The notes: a model not told the origin generated them from the sequence alone. A stretch of DNA of 64,000 nucleotides from Shewanella benthica (GCA_023284085.1 JAKVHY010000016.1:56304-120303); one strand, 5' to 3'; positions 7,829 to 17,644 are shown, counted from the first letter of the stretch. Program-made: numbers and translations.

Positions 7829-8512
7829 ATGACTGTTATCATTGACTCCACTGAATTATACCAATTGGTATCAAATATAAATTATTACGCGAATACTATG
7901 ACGAAAAATGCTATGAATAACCTGGCTGACAATGACCTTATACATCATGAAAGTCTCATCCATTACCTTTCAATATTAGGTGTCAGCAAGGATGCTATCG
8001 GGCAGGTTCAGGCACAGTTTAGAGCCATGAATGTAAATGCTGGCGCGGTTTTATTGTTACAGGGAGAAGAGCAAAAATATGCTTATTTTCTTGTCTCCGG
8101 TATTTTAAAAGCTTGTCACTATGGCAACTCGGGCAGCATTTTGTCGAAGGAGTTCTATTTCCAACATGAGCTATGTTTCCTATATTGTTCATGGTTGACT
8201 CAAGTCCCGGCAAAATACCAGATTGAATCGATAGAAGATGCACTAGTCATTCAAATCCCCCTAGAGCTACTATCTCATGCAGACTGGCAGTTAGCCAAGA
8301 TAGCTTTACTTAGCCAGCAACTCATTTATAAAGAGGAAAAAGAAGCATTCTTCCTACTTAATACGCCTGAACAGCGTTACCTTTTCCTGGTCAAAAACAG
8401 GCCTCTTTGGGTCGATAAACTCAATAATATTCAGCTCGCTAGCTATATTGGCATCAACCCAGTGAGTCTTTCACGTTTAAAAGCCAGGCTATATACTATT
8501 GCTCCATTGTGA
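7829..8512 (+). CDS. Crp/Fnr-family transcriptional regulator
   Basis: An effector-domain plus helix-turn-helix regulator of up to 227 residues. The cyclic-nucleotide-binding-like fold is visible from about residue 60 (NAGAVLLLQGEEQKYAYFLVSGILKACHY). The C-terminal DNA-binding helix is LASYIGINPVSLSRLKARL. The usual cAMP-contact Arg/Ser pair is not obvious, so it may sense something else or bind another regulator. The start is uncertain: an ATACCAATTGGTAT palindrome overlaps the first codons (7858-7871), no good ribosome-binding site precedes 7829, and ATGs at about 7898 and 7913 are alternatives. Target genes are unknown. Confidence 0.75.
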   Translation: MTVIIDSTELYQLVSNINYYANTMTKNAMNNLADNDLIHHESLIHYLSILGVSKDAIGQVQAQFRAMNVNAGAVLLLQGEEQKYAYFLVSGILKACHYGNSGSILSKEFYFQHELCFLYCSWLTQVPAKYQIESIEDALVIQIPLELLSHADWQLAKIALLSQQLIYKEEKEAFFLLNTPEQRYLFLVKNRPLWVDKLNNIQLASYIGINPVSLSRLKARLYTIAPL

Positions 8513-8629
8513 ACAGTCGACACAGAGAATGGGTAAAGATAAATAAAAGTCATCACAATTAACTTAGGTTAATTCACTGTCCACGATTTTTCCCTATCCT
8601 TGACCTATCTCAGTTAGTTAGGTTGTTCT

Positions 8630-9145
8630 ATGTCTGTATTTGCAATATCTCAAGGCCTGATCGCTGTTGCGATCATTTTTGATCTGATCTCATTCCAATT
8701 CAAACAGAGACAAAAAATCCTGGCTTGCTTGTGCGTTTCTGGCGTCTTAATCAGTAGCCATTTTTTTCTGCTCGAGCAGTGGACCGCAGCAATCTTGATG
8801 CTGCTTGCTTCAATCAGATACTTGGTCACAGTTTTTAGCCACTCGAAACCTTGGATGATCTTGTTTCTAGTCGCAAGCTCTCTGGTTACCCTGGTCACTT
8901 TCAGTGGGCTCCTGAGCTTAATCAGCTTTGCAGCCAATGCCACCCAGACCTGCGCGGCATTTTGTCCAAACGATCGAAGATTAAGACAGTTGATGCTGAT
9001 AGGCACCAGTATCTGGCTGCTCAATAACGCACTAATTGGCTCTCCCACAGCAGTGCTAATGGAGCTGCTATTTATCGGCAGTAACTTACTGGGCTATTAC
9101 CGGTATTATGGCTTCACTTTTTCGGCCAATTATAAGCAGAGTTAA
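8630..9145 (+). CDS. YgjV-family inner membrane protein
   Basis: A 171-residue integral membrane protein with five or six hydrophobic segments throughout. Family-like pieces are the N-terminal GLIAVAIIFDLISFQFKQRQKIL, the central LLASIRYLVTVFSHSKPWMILFL and the C-terminal NALIGSPTAVLMELLFIGSNLLGYYRYY. These resemble the E. coli YgjV (Imp-YgjV) family, whose function is not established. It follows the Crp/Fnr gene by about 117 bases on the same strand but has its own upstream region. Confidence 0.7.
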   Translation: MSVFAISQGLIAVAIIFDLISFQFKQRQKILACLCVSGVLISSHFFLLEQWTAAILMLLASIRYLVTVFSHSKPWMILFLVASSLVTLVTFSGLLSLISFAANATQTCAAFCPNDRRLRQLMLIGTSIWLLNNALIGSPTAVLMELLFIGSNLLGYYRYYGFTFSANYKQS

Positions 9146-9170
9146 AGCAGGTAGGACTCGAGTCTGATAC

Positions 9171-9300
9171 TCAGTCACACCTGCAGAAAATCGATAAGTA
9201 ATGCTCGACCATTTTCTGTATCACGTCAGGTATAATCGGCTTGTTGATGTAATCGTTAGCACCGAGTTTCAGCGCAAAATGACGATCCGTAAGATCTGGG
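9171..9300 (-). pseudogene. 3' fragment of a CheY-like response regulator
   Basis: The minus strand encodes DLTDRHFALKLGANDYINKPIIPDVIQKMVEHYL, nearly the same as the C-terminus of the intact response regulator at 17276-17644. DNA identity is high from about 9205 to 9293 and then stops abruptly. The phosphoacceptor domain is absent, so this is a truncated duplicate or recombination scar. Confidence 0.8.
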
Positions 9301-9350
9301 CTCCAACTGTTTGTTCAACAAATGAAAGACAGTTAGAATGATATTTACTT

Positions 9351-9362
9351 ATTGGAATATCA
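9351..9362 (+). promoter_or_regulatory. ATTGGAATATCA box upstream of the LysR gene
   Basis: ATTGGAATATCA occurs 24 bases before the lysR start and again exactly at 11279-11290, upstream of the TIM-barrel gene. A 12-base match at both ends of the cassette is a candidate binding site for this LysR regulator. Confidence 0.45.
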
Positions 9363-9385
9363 TTACTGTGAACGAAGAGGATGCT

Positions 9386-10330
9386 ATGGACATAGCCCAA
9401 CGAAGCCGGGTGAATATCAATTTACTGGTCACGCTCAAAGTTCTGCTTAAAGAGCGTAGTGCCTCGGCAACGGCTGACAGGCTCAATCTTAGCCAGTCTT
9501 CGATTAGCAAAAACCTGTCCCAATTGCGTCATTTGTTTAACGACCCACTGTTTCACCGTACTTCCCACGGTTTAATGCCGACGCCACTGGCATTGGAACT
9601 CGAACCCAAACTCAGCGCCGTCTTGTTAACAATGGAGGATTTATTTGCCCCGAGCCAATTTGATTTGACGGATTATCAGGGCTGTTTTCGGATCTCGATG
9701 CAAGAAAGTGCCTTTGAATTTATTATTGCCCCCATTATCAATAAGCTATTGAGTTGCGCGCCGGGCATGCGCTTAGATACTTGGTTTAAAGACACCATGA
9801 GTCTGGAGCAACTCAATCAAGGCCAACTTGATTTTGTGATCTTGCCCCACGATGTGGGTCAAACACCCAATTTTGGTCATCATCTCAAGGCAAAAGAACT
9901 ATATCGTGACAATTTGGCATGTGTCGTCAGGAAGGGACATCCGGCCTTGGCACATCAGTGGGATCAACAGGCTTACCTTAACTATCGCCATGTTCATGTG
10001 CGAGACAAGGAACTCGGGACACCTATATTTGAGCAGACATTATCCGAGCAAGGTTTACGGCGAAATATTGCGGTGCAGGTGCCCGACTTTTATTCGGCAA
10101 CCAGTCTGTGTAGTCAATCGGACCTGATTTTTACCACCACCTCCACTTGGGCTGAATTTGCCATGACTAAGCAATCACTGGTCCACCTGCCCATGCCTGC
10201 ACCGTCTGTGCAGGTGGTGTATTCGCTTATTTGGCACCAACGCAGTGATGCCGACCAGGCCCATCGTTGGCTCAAAGATCAAATCATCAGCACCACCCAA
10301 GGATTCTCAGCCGCGAACGCTGCACGATAG
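9386..10330 (+). CDS. LysR-family transcriptional regulator
   Basis: A 314-residue LysR-type regulator. The N-terminal winged helix-turn-helix is clear (INLLVTLKVLLKERSASATADRLNLSQSSISKNLSQLRHLFNDPLFHRTSHGLMPTPLA), followed by a substrate-binding domain (FRISMQESAFEFIIAPIINKLL through LACVVRKGHPALAHQ). I chose the ATG at 9386 because GAAGAGG lies 5 bases upstream; the ATG at 9338 lacks a good site. It lies next to the dioxygenase-like and TIM-barrel genes and shares an upstream 12-bp box with the latter, so it probably controls them. The inducer is unknown. Confidence 0.9.
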   Translation: MDIAQRSRVNINLLVTLKVLLKERSASATADRLNLSQSSISKNLSQLRHLFNDPLFHRTSHGLMPTPLALELEPKLSAVLLTMEDLFAPSQFDLTDYQGCFRISMQESAFEFIIAPIINKLLSCAPGMRLDTWFKDTMSLEQLNQGQLDFVILPHDVGQTPNFGHHLKAKELYRDNLACVVRKGHPALAHQWDQQAYLNYRHVHVRDKELGTPIFEQTLSEQGLRRNIAVQVPDFYSATSLCSQSDLIFTTTSTWAEFAMTKQSLVHLPMPAPSVQVVYSLIWHQRSDADQAHRWLKDQIISTTQGFSAANAAR

Positions 10331-10334
10331 CGGC

Positions 10335-11174
10335 TTAACGATTAAAACCACGTAAGGCGAGTGCCTTAGGGTGTAACCAATTTTCTTTGGCATATTCGCT
10401 GCAGCCATCGGTGACGTGGAGTGTATATGCCTGACGCGATTTACTCGAGCGGTTAGGCGCGCTGTAATGTGGCAGACGCCCCTGAAATACCACCAGGCTA
10501 CCAGCTTTTACTTCCACCGATTGACTAGTTTGCTCGGTCGGCCAAGGCGTATCGTCTAATTTAACCATGCTAGTGGTTCGACCGTCGAGATTGAAACGTT
10601 CCCGCAACGGCCCGCGGTGCCCACCGCGTTCAACCCACAAACATCCGTTCTCTAAGGTCGCATCTTCAATCGCAAACCAAAACGTCACCACACTTTGCGG
10701 GCTAGTGTAAAAAAAGGTCGCGTCCTGATGCCAGTTGACTACGCCGCCAATCCTGGGCTGCTTAAAGATGTACATCGACTGACGAATTTGTGGCTGTTGC
10801 AGGCCGACATCTGCCGCGATCTCACCCAATAAGGGGAGATGACTAAACTGTTCAAACACGGGGTCTAACTCATGCAAGGCATGGCCAATTTTGTTAATGC
10901 ATAACTCACGTTCCTGGACTAGCTTGCCTTCGGCGTCAAACGCTTCCTCTTCGAAGAAACATTGGATTTGCTCGGCCGAGTCGAGAAAATGATCATCACC
11001 GCTGCGATTATTGTGTTTGGTGGTAAAGGTATGAGAGGCATGATCATCACGCCATTGCTCTACTATGTTTGCCGCCGACTCTTTCAGTTTCGAGAGCATC
11101 GATGGCTCGATAATCTCATTTAACACCACGAAGCCTTGCTCTTGATATTGCTTAATTTGTTCTCTAGTTAACAT
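10335..11174 (-). CDS. Phytanoyl-CoA dioxygenase (PhyH) family protein
   Basis: A 279-residue non-heme Fe(II)/2-oxoglutarate-dependent oxygenase. The facial-triad motif HQDATFF places His149 and Asp151, with the distal His236 in GRLPHYSAPN and Arg247 (SRQAY) positioned to bind 2-oxoglutarate. The N-terminal LTREQIKQYQEQGFVVL is typical of PhyH proteins. The family hydroxylates varied small molecules, not only phytanoyl-CoA, so the substrate is open. It is convergent with the LysR gene (4 bases between stops) and divergent from the TIM-barrel gene. Confidence 0.85.
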   Translation of the reverse strand: MLTREQIKQYQEQGFVVLNEIIEPSMLSKLKESAANIVEQWRDDHASHTFTTKHNNRSGDDHFLDSAEQIQCFFEEEAFDAEGKLVQERELCINKIGHALHELDPVFEQFSHLPLLGEIAADVGLQQPQIRQSMYIFKQPRIGGVVNWHQDATFFYTSPQSVVTFWFAIEDATLENGCLWVERGGHRGPLRERFNLDGRTTSMVKLDDTPWPTEQTSQSVEVKAGSLVVFQGRLPHYSAPNRSSKSRQAYTLHVTDGCSEYAKENWLHPKALALRGFNR

Positions 11175-11278
11175 GGCTATTCGGTCCTACTGCTCGGGCA
11201 GATTATTATTATTTCAAGCCACTATACCGCCGGCCTTTCTTTGCGTAAATTGAATAGTAGTAAAAAAAAAAATTACAA

Positions 11279-11290
11279 ATTGGAATATCA
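11279..11290 (+). promoter_or_regulatory. Second ATTGGAATATCA box, in the dioxygenase/TIM-barrel divergent region
   Basis: Exact copy of the 12-base box at 9351-9362. It lies about 105 bases upstream of the dioxygenase start on one side and about 77 bases upstream of the GTG of the TIM-barrel gene on the other, so one site could serve both promoters. Confidence 0.45.
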
Positions 11291-11366
11291 GATTGGCTGA
11301 TTGTCGGCTATTCTAGCGCCAATTTTTAGCGGGTTAATCTTGTTAAGTGAGCAGAGGATTGTTGCG

Positions 11367-12194
11367 GTGAATATACATTTTCATAAATCATTTTGGGAAG
11401 CCGAGTGTACCAATGAGCAAGAGTTGGACCGACTCTTAGGGACGATAAAGCACGAAGGTTATCAAGGCAGTGAGCTGTTTTTACCCTTCTATGACATCAA
11501 CGCCACCAGCACGCTCGCAGCCCACAGACGGCACGGGCTGAATATCATCACTGGCATCGCCACCGACGGTACGACTGCCAGCGAACACCTGGCAAGTTTA
11601 GCGCGTCAGGTGGAGCAGGCGATGACTTTTGAACCGCTATTCATCAACTGTCACACCGGGCGTGATATCTTCACCCTCGAAGAAAACCTGATGTTATTTG
11701 ACAAGGCATTAGCCCTGGAGCTGAAATATGGTATCCGCATCACCCATGAAACCCATAGATTCAGACCCACTTTTAACACCCTAGGCACCGAACAGATCCT
11801 TAATCACTTACCCGAACTGAAACTTAACCTGGATATCAGCCATTGGATGTTGGTACATGAGTCTGATCTCAGTGATCAACAGCAACGCGTTGAAAAACTG
11901 CTGGCGAATGTTCACCATATTCACGCCAGAGTTGGCTTCGAGGAGGGACCACAGGTCACAGATCCACAAGATCCACGTTGGCGTGAACATCTGCACAATC
12001 ACACTCAGTTATGGCAAAAAGTGGTCGATTTAGCCCATGGAAGAGGACAAACGGACTTAACCATCACACCTGAATTTGGCCCGTTTCCTTATGCCCATGT
12101 TGCTCCACACACGGATCAAGCTATCACTGACATCTGGGCAGCTAATCTATTCATGCAACAACACCTAAAGAGCAGCTTGATTATCCCCCTATAA
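11367..12194 (+). CDS. Xylose-isomerase-like TIM-barrel protein (sugar phosphate isomerase/epimerase family)
   Basis: About 275 residues with AP-endonuclease-2 / sugar-epimerase TIM-barrel features. Likely metal ligands are in GIRITHETHRFRP (Glu), LNLDISHWM (Asp/His), HHIHARVG (His) and ITPEFGP (Glu). These enzymes isomerise or epimerise sugars or hydroxy-acids with a divalent metal. I chose GTG at 11367 because AGAGGA lies 8-9 bases upstream and the protein then begins directly with strand one (NIHFHKSFW); the TTG at 11301 would add a non-homologous leader. Together with the divergent PhyH gene and LysR it suggests a small regulated catabolic cassette of unknown substrate. Confidence 0.75.
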   Translation: MNIHFHKSFWEAECTNEQELDRLLGTIKHEGYQGSELFLPFYDINATSTLAAHRRHGLNIITGIATDGTTASEHLASLARQVEQAMTFEPLFINCHTGRDIFTLEENLMLFDKALALELKYGIRITHETHRFRPTFNTLGTEQILNHLPELKLNLDISHWMLVHESDLSDQQQRVEKLLANVHHIHARVGFEEGPQVTDPQDPRWREHLHNHTQLWQKVVDLAHGRGQTDLTITPEFGPFPYAHVAPHTDQAITDIWAANLFMQQHLKSSLIIPL

Positions 12195-12375
12195 TTAACA
12201 GAGTAAATCATAAAGGGCTCGAAAATAACCAGTGCTTGCATTACGCTCGCTTGGCGGAGTTAAGTTTAAATGAGGAGCTGGGCCAGAATTAATTAGCCAA
12301 CCGCCCTGCTCCACCACTGAATGACAGTGAGTTAACCGTGTCATATATGGCACGGTAATGATTAGATACGAATTG

Positions 12376-12410
12376 AAACAGCCCGCGGCGGTGACCTAGG
12401 GGCTGTTTTA
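12376..12410. terminator. Bidirectional terminator between TIM-barrel and chemoreceptor genes
   Basis: Inverted repeat AAACAGCCC / GGGCTGTTT with a 15-base loop, located between convergent genes. T or A runs flank each side. Confidence 0.7.
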
Positions 12411-12425
12411 TGATGGCATAAACCA

Positions 12426-14051
12426 CTAGAGCTTAAATTGACCGACCTGTGAACGCATACTCTCAGATAATGCCGCTAACTCTTCTACCGAGCTTGTGAG
12501 ATCCTGAGATGCCAAGGTCGAACTAGTGGCAATATCGCTGATGGTTATGATACTGCGATTGATATCTTCGGCGACACAAGTCTGCTCTTCAGCGGCGGTG
12601 GCAATCTGGGTGTTCATATTACTGATGTTGTCGACCGAGTGCACTATCTCCGTCAGTGCTTTCCCAGCCAAATTGGCCTTCTCATTCGCTTCGTGAACCT
12701 GTTCTGTACCAAGCTTCATGGCGCTAACCGCTTCCTGAACCCCTTTCTGCAGGCTGTCGATCATGGACTCGATCTCTCGTGTCGACTCTTGGGTTCGCTG
12801 CGCCAAGGTTCTCACCTCATCGGCAACGACAGCGAAGCCACGCCCCTGCTCCCCCGCTCTGGCCGCTTCGATGGCGGCGTTTAGGGCTAACAAGTTGGTC
12901 TGCTCGGCGATGCCCTTAATCACGTCCAGTACGCTACCAATTTTCTGGCTTTCATTGGCCAAGTGAGCGATCACCTCGGCCGCTTTATCTATCTGAGTCG
13001 AGAGCGAAGACATGCTGGAAATCGATTGCTGCACGATAGCATTACCATTGGCGGCATTGTCATCTGCGTCTTTAGCCGAGTCGGCGGCCGCAGTGGTGCT
13101 CTGGGCGACCTCCGCAACCGTGGCCGTCATCTCATTCATCGCTGTCGCGGTCTGTTCGGTTTCCGCTTGCTGTTGCTGCATGCGCTCGTTGCTCTGTCGA
13201 GTAAATTCACTCAACTTTATGGTTGAGTCTCCGACGGTATTCGCGGCGGTGGCAATCGAGTTCAGAATACCACGTAGATGCTCTATGACAGATGTCAGGT
13301 TAGTGGAGATCTGCCCAAGCTCATCATCATTAAACCTCTTGAAGCTAACGGTCAAATCAGACTCTGAACGGATCACATTGAGATTGGTGACAATATTTTC
13401 GATAGGTCTCATCACGGACCGAGTAACCCAGAGCCCAATCAAGATACTCGCCGCAATCGCGATGAGCGTCAGGACAATAAATATACGCACAGACGAGGAG
13501 TAAATTGCGTGAACGCTCTCTTTTTCCTCGCCAGCCACCCTAATCTGTAGGCTAACGAGCTCGGATATCTTGCCGCTGATGGGATCGATAACCTCATACA
13601 GGGGCGTAATATTATCATTCAACTGGCCTGCTATTAGCCCCCGAAGGCCATCAAGCTTACCGATGAGTCGGTTGATTTCTCGATCCGCAGGGGCAAATAA
13701 CTGGATGGCTTGCTTGGCTAATCTGGACTCTTCATCGGTCAGTTGAGTTGCCATGTAGCCATCCCACTTAAGGTTAATATTACGACTGGCATTGCTCAAG
13801 GCTTGACTGGCGTCTCTGGCGGTAAAGACCCCCGCATTGGCTTTGTTTATCGCATCGATAACAGAAATGGCGTAGTCATCACCTATTATCTTTAGGTCTT
13901 CGAGGGGAACGACCCTGTCGTCATATATGCTAACGACACCGGCTTCAATTTTCTCCATCATGTTAATGGCGAGAAAACAGATACTGACCAGGAGGGTTAA
14001 CGGGACTAACAGACCTAAGGTCATTTTTTGTTTTATCTGTAGGTTGATCAT
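12426..14051 (-). CDS. Methyl-accepting chemotaxis protein
   Basis: A 541-residue chemoreceptor. TM1 spans about 10-30. The periplasmic four-helix-bundle sensor (31-190) includes [28 protein letters not shown], typical of 4HB_MCP sensors. TM2 is about 190-210 ([20 protein letters not shown]), followed by a HAMP domain ([20 protein letters not shown]) and a long cytoplasmic coiled coil. The signalling hairpin tip is [38 protein letters not shown]. It signals through CheW/CheA to the flagellar motor. There is no C-terminal CheR/CheB tether. The ligand is unknown. It is a single gene. Confidence 0.95.
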   Translation of the reverse strand: MINLQIKQKMTLGLLVPLTLLVSICFLAINMMEKIEAGVVSIYDDRVVPLEDLKIIGDDYAISVIDAINKANAGVFTARDASQALSNASRNINLKWDGYMATQLTDEESRLAKQAIQLFAPADREINRLIGKLDGLRGLIAGQLNDNITPLYEVIDPISGKISELVSLQIRVAGEEKESVHAIYSSSVRIFIVLTLIAIAASILIGLWVTRSVMRPIENIVTNLNVIRSESDLTVSFKRFNDDELGQISTNLTSVIEHLRGILNSIATAANTVGDSTIKLSEFTRQSNERMQQQQAETEQTATAMNEMTATVAEVAQSTTAAADSAKDADDNAANGNAIVQQSISSMSSLSTQIDKAAEVIAHLANESQKIGSVLDVIKGIAEQTNLLALNAAIEAARAGEQGRGFAVVADEVRTLAQRTQESTREIESMIDSLQKGVQEAVSAMKLGTEQVHEANEKANLAGKALTEIVHSVDNISNMNTQIATAAEEQTCVAEDINRSIITISDIATSSTLASQDLTSSVEELAALSESMRSQVGQFKL

Positions 14052-14710
14052 CGAGTAGCCTTTACAACAATTTTAGCTCTCCATCATGCAGGCTCTGTTA
14101 TTCCTTGAATCGAACCACTTGTTGCGCATATGATAAATTAATCCACAAAATAAACAACTACTAAACACAGGTTTGACCACCGAATCATCCAAGCGTGCCA
14201 CGGCAAACAGTATAAACACTATTTATTCATAGGAATCAATAGTTAAGTAAATGTGAATACACCACCTATTCATAGCTAAAATATGAACCCCTAGATAAAT
14301 CATGCTTAAACTGAAGCGCTATCCGCCAAGAAGCAAATATTGACCCCCCAATGCAGGTATCTATCTGAGGCGGCCTAGACACGCTCACTCTGCGACGCTG
14401 GCGATGAGGGTCATTGGGTCTTTGCGCTAAGACTGGATATGCTCACGCACCAATTAACATGTTTGTTAACTAGATGCTGTCGCCAGTTGGGGCCATTGAA
14501 GAGTATTTAACGCCGAGCCTGAGCTGCTTGTGGATGAAATAAAACCAATATGACATGACCTGCATCACACTGACTCAATAAACGCGATCTAACGCTCATA
14601 GCGCCGATAAGCGCTATAACTCTTGGCTCTGAAACAGCAGGTTTCATTCTAAGGGTATCAAGTGTAACGGTGTTAGCCTGCGCGCAACATCATACAGCTT
14701 AAAGTAACAA
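14052..14710. other. Large divergent intergenic region
   Basis: It separates the chemoreceptor (minus) from the TonB receptor (plus). No ORF is supported. The only clear structure is a perfect hairpin, ATAGCGC / GCGCTAT with a 6-base loop (14598-14617), about 95 bases before the TonB receptor start; it could be an operator or a leader structure. I looked for a cobalamin-riboswitch-like pattern and saw none. Confidence 0.5.
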
Positions 14711-17113
14711 ATGGATTTCATGAAAAATAAAATTGCAACCTTAACCATAGGTGCTAGCTTAGTCGCTCCACATGCCATGGCGGCTACAGAGATCACCAAA
14801 GTTGAGCGTATTCAGGTGATCGGCTCACGCATCGCATTGCGAACAGCCACTGACAGCGCTGTGCCTGTGGATATCATCACGGCGGAGCAGCTTGAATCAA
14901 CGGGCATGTCAGAAACGGCCAAGGCACTGCAATTTGCCGCACCGAGTTATAACTTTCCATTTTCATCTATCACGGACGGTTCAGATGCGGTACGTCCCGC
15001 GAGCCTGAGAGGCATGTCGCCGGATCAGACCTTGGTATTGGTCAATGGTAAACGCCGTCACGGCTCCGCCCTGGTCCACCTTGGCGGGACTACAGGCAAG
15101 GGCTCATCGAATGTGGATCTTAACGCCATCCCGATGACGGCAATCAAACGTATCGAAATACTACGTGATGGCGCCGCAGCACTCTATGGCTCGGATGCCA
15201 TAGCCGGCGTGATTAACGTCGTATTGAAAGACAGTGCCCAGGGCGGCAGCATATTGGCCCAAACCGGCCAGACCTATGAAGGCGATGGCGAGCAGATACG
15301 TGTCGGAATTAACCAAGGTATCAGTTTAAGCGAAGATGCGTTTGTTAACTTGTCGTTCGAGGCGCACCAGAAAAACAGCACCAATCGTGCAGGGTTAGAC
15401 CCTCGTCAACAATATCCCTTGCTCCAAGATGGCAGTCTGGATCCCCGCGAAGATAGCTTCGCTCGTCTAAATCACCATGTCGGTGACAGTGATTATAATA
15501 ACTACAGCCTGTTTCTCAATGGCGCACAAATATTCACCGACGACAGCAAATTGTATGCCTTCGGCGGGGTAAGTTCACGCAATTCGACCTCGGGGGCTTT
15601 CTATCGCCGCGCCAAGGACTCACGCAATATCATCGAAACTTATCCTGACGGCTTCTTGCCTCAGATCAGCCCAGAGATTATCGATTATTCGTTAGTGACA
15701 GGATATGAGTTTGACCTGGGCCAATGGAGCCTGGATGTCTCTGCCGGCTATGGCGGCAACTCCTTTAAGTATCAAGTTGAAAATACCTTGAATGCCTCTC
15801 TTGGGCCGACCAGCCCGACCTCTTTCGACGCCGGCACCCTGTCCAATTATGAGACTAACCTCAACCTGGATGCCTCGACCTACTACGATTTTTTCAATGA
15901 ATCCGACATACTGGTGGCGATGGGGATTTCTTGGCGTGACAGCAGATATCAAATCGAGTCGGGTCAGGAAGAGTCATATATTAAGGGAGATTATCAAGAT
16001 AAAGCCGGTGGTAGCCAAGGCTTCGGTGGTTTCAGCAAGGGATCTGAAATCGATATAAATCGCCAAAATACCGGTGTCTACCTGTCACTCGAAAACCAGT
16101 TCAGTGACGATTTTTACTGGGCGATGGCGTTGCGCTATGAGCACTATTCAGACTTTGGTGGCAACACCAGCTGGAAGGTCTCTGGTCGTTATGATATCAC
16201 CGACCAGCTGGCAATCCGAGCCAGCACAGACACAGGTTTCCGCGCTCCCAGCGTCCAGCAACTTTATTTTACCAATGTATCGACCTTCTTCGATCCAGAC
16301 CCGATCACCGGCGAGTTTGTGCCGAGAGAATCGGGCACATTTAACAGCCTATCTCCAATCACTACAGGCTTGGGCGTCGAGGCGCTGATGCCCGAAATTT
16401 CACACTCATACAGCCTGGGATTGGTCTACACCAGTAGTTATGGGTTGACCGCCAGCCTGGACATGTATCAAATCGACTTAGACGATCGCATCATTCTATC
16501 GGGTTCTGTCGATAGCGAGAGCTCTGAGGAAATCGCCGCCATCCTCGCCGATACCAATGCCGACTCGGCGCGTTTCTTCCTCAATGCCATCGATAGTCGC
16601 ACTCGCGGAGTCGATCTGGTCATCTCCCAACAATTGGACCTAGGCAGCTTGGGTGACTTGGAAACCAACCTATCCTTCTCCTACAACGAGACAGAAGTCC
16701 AGGATATACATCTGCCGAGCATCTTAAGTGGTCAAGAAGAAGACTTGTTCGATCACCAAGAAGAAGTGAACATGACCGAAGGCACGCCACATAATAAGGG
16801 CAATATTGGTTTCACTCACAGATACGATGACTTCACCACGAACCTAAGATTCAGCTACTTTGGCTCTTACACCATTGGCTACTCGAGCACAGATGTCACC
16901 TATGGCGATAAATGGACCACAGACATCAGCATGCGATATCAGGCAACAGCCGGTCTTGCTTTGAGCGCGGGGGTGCAGAACTTATTCGATGTGTATCCCG
17001 ACAAGCGTCCGGAAGATAATAACTTCAATGGTATATTCGTGTATCCCCTCACCAACTCTCCCTTCGGTTTCAACGGTGGTTACTATTATGTAGAGGCTAA
17101 GTACACCTATTAA
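14711..17113 (+). CDS. TonB-dependent outer-membrane receptor
   Basis: An 800-residue receptor with a signal peptide (cleavage after AMAA, near residue 25) and a short TonB-box-like stretch (ITKVERIQVIGSRI). The plug domain (about 45-170) has LRGMSPDQTLVLVNGKRRH and IEILRDGAAALYGSDAIAGVINVVLK. The 22-strand barrel ends in an aromatic residue (EAKYTY), as expected for BAM recognition. Siderophores, vitamins, oligosaccharides and peptides are all possible cargo. No neighbouring inner-membrane transporter or Fur box was found to narrow it. ATG 14711 and ATG 14720 are both possible starts. Confidence 0.9.
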   Translation: MDFMKNKIATLTIGASLVAPHAMAATEITKVERIQVIGSRIALRTATDSAVPVDIITAEQLESTGMSETAKALQFAAPSYNFPFSSITDGSDAVRPASLRGMSPDQTLVLVNGKRRHGSALVHLGGTTGKGSSNVDLNAIPMTAIKRIEILRDGAAALYGSDAIAGVINVVLKDSAQGGSILAQTGQTYEGDGEQIRVGINQGISLSEDAFVNLSFEAHQKNSTNRAGLDPRQQYPLLQDGSLDPREDSFARLNHHVGDSDYNNYSLFLNGAQIFTDDSKLYAFGGVSSRNSTSGAFYRRAKDSRNIIETYPDGFLPQISPEIIDYSLVTGYEFDLGQWSLDVSAGYGGNSFKYQVENTLNASLGPTSPTSFDAGTLSNYETNLNLDASTYYDFFNESDILVAMGISWRDSRYQIESGQEESYIKGDYQDKAGGSQGFGGFSKGSEIDINRQNTGVYLSLENQFSDDFYWAMALRYEHYSDFGGNTSWKVSGRYDITDQLAIRASTDTGFRAPSVQQLYFTNVSTFFDPDPITGEFVPRESGTFNSLSPITTGLGVEALMPEISHSYSLGLVYTSSYGLTASLDMYQIDLDDRIILSGSVDSESSEEIAAILADTNADSARFFLNAIDSRTRGVDLVISQQLDLGSLGDLETNLSFSYNETEVQDIHLPSILSGQEEDLFDHQEEVNMTEGTPHNKGNIGFTHRYDDFTTNLRFSYFGSYTIGYSSTDVTYGDKWTTDISMRYQATAGLALSAGVQNLFDVYPDKRPEDNNFNGIFVYPLTNSPFGFNGGYYYVEAKYTY

Positions 17114-17275
17114 TCGATAGGCTCTAATTTTTGTTAAGTGCTATCCAAGGTGTAAGGAGTTGAGTTTAAATGGCTTTATGTGACAAAATTGCAAGGCTGA
17201 GTGATGTCTGCATATGCCAGTGTTTTGTCATAATCGCCAATCAAGATGGTTTGCACTGTTAATGTGCCGAGTCGA

Positions 17276-17644
17276 TCAGTAAGGGAGGTATTGGTCGACC
17301 ATTTTCTGTATCACGTCAGGCATAATAGGCTTGTTGACGTAATCGTTGGCACCGAGTTTCAGCGCAAAATCACGATCCGAGCTATCTACTAAGGTGCTGA
17401 TAACAACCACAGGTATATTGGCTCGTGATGAGTCCGCCTTTAAGAACTTAAGTACCTGGTAGCCATTCACCTCAGGCATAGTGATATCCAGCAAGATGAG
17501 ATCTGGGATCATTGAATTTAAGATATCTATGCCACCACTGCCGGAGTTGGCAGTGGTGACGTGATAATCATCGCCTAACATTGCCAGTAATACCCCGGTA
17601 CAAACAGGGTCATCATCAATTATCAAAATTTTAGCTCGTTCCAT
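17276..17644 (-). CDS. CheY-like single-domain response regulator
   Basis: A 122-residue receiver domain with no output domain. It has the acidic pair DDD (10-12), the phospho-acceptor in PDLILLDITMPEVNGY (Asp about 53), the switch Ser/Thr (VVIST) and Lys (NKPI). It would relay phosphate to a partner protein or enzyme. The hybrid kinase at 19809 is the nearest possible partner but is not in an operon with it. A truncated relative lies at 9171-9300. Confidence 0.9.
   Translation of the reverse strand: MERAKILIIDDDPVCTGVLLAMLGDDYHVTTANSGSGGIDILNSMIPDLILLDITMPEVNGYQVLKFLKADSSRANIPVVVISTLVDSSDRDFALKLGANDYVNKPIMPDVIQKMVDQYLPY

Noticed and set aside
14052..14710. Cobalamin riboswitch before the TonB receptor
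   Set aside because: No B12-box-like core was visible; the only structure is a 7-bp hairpin.
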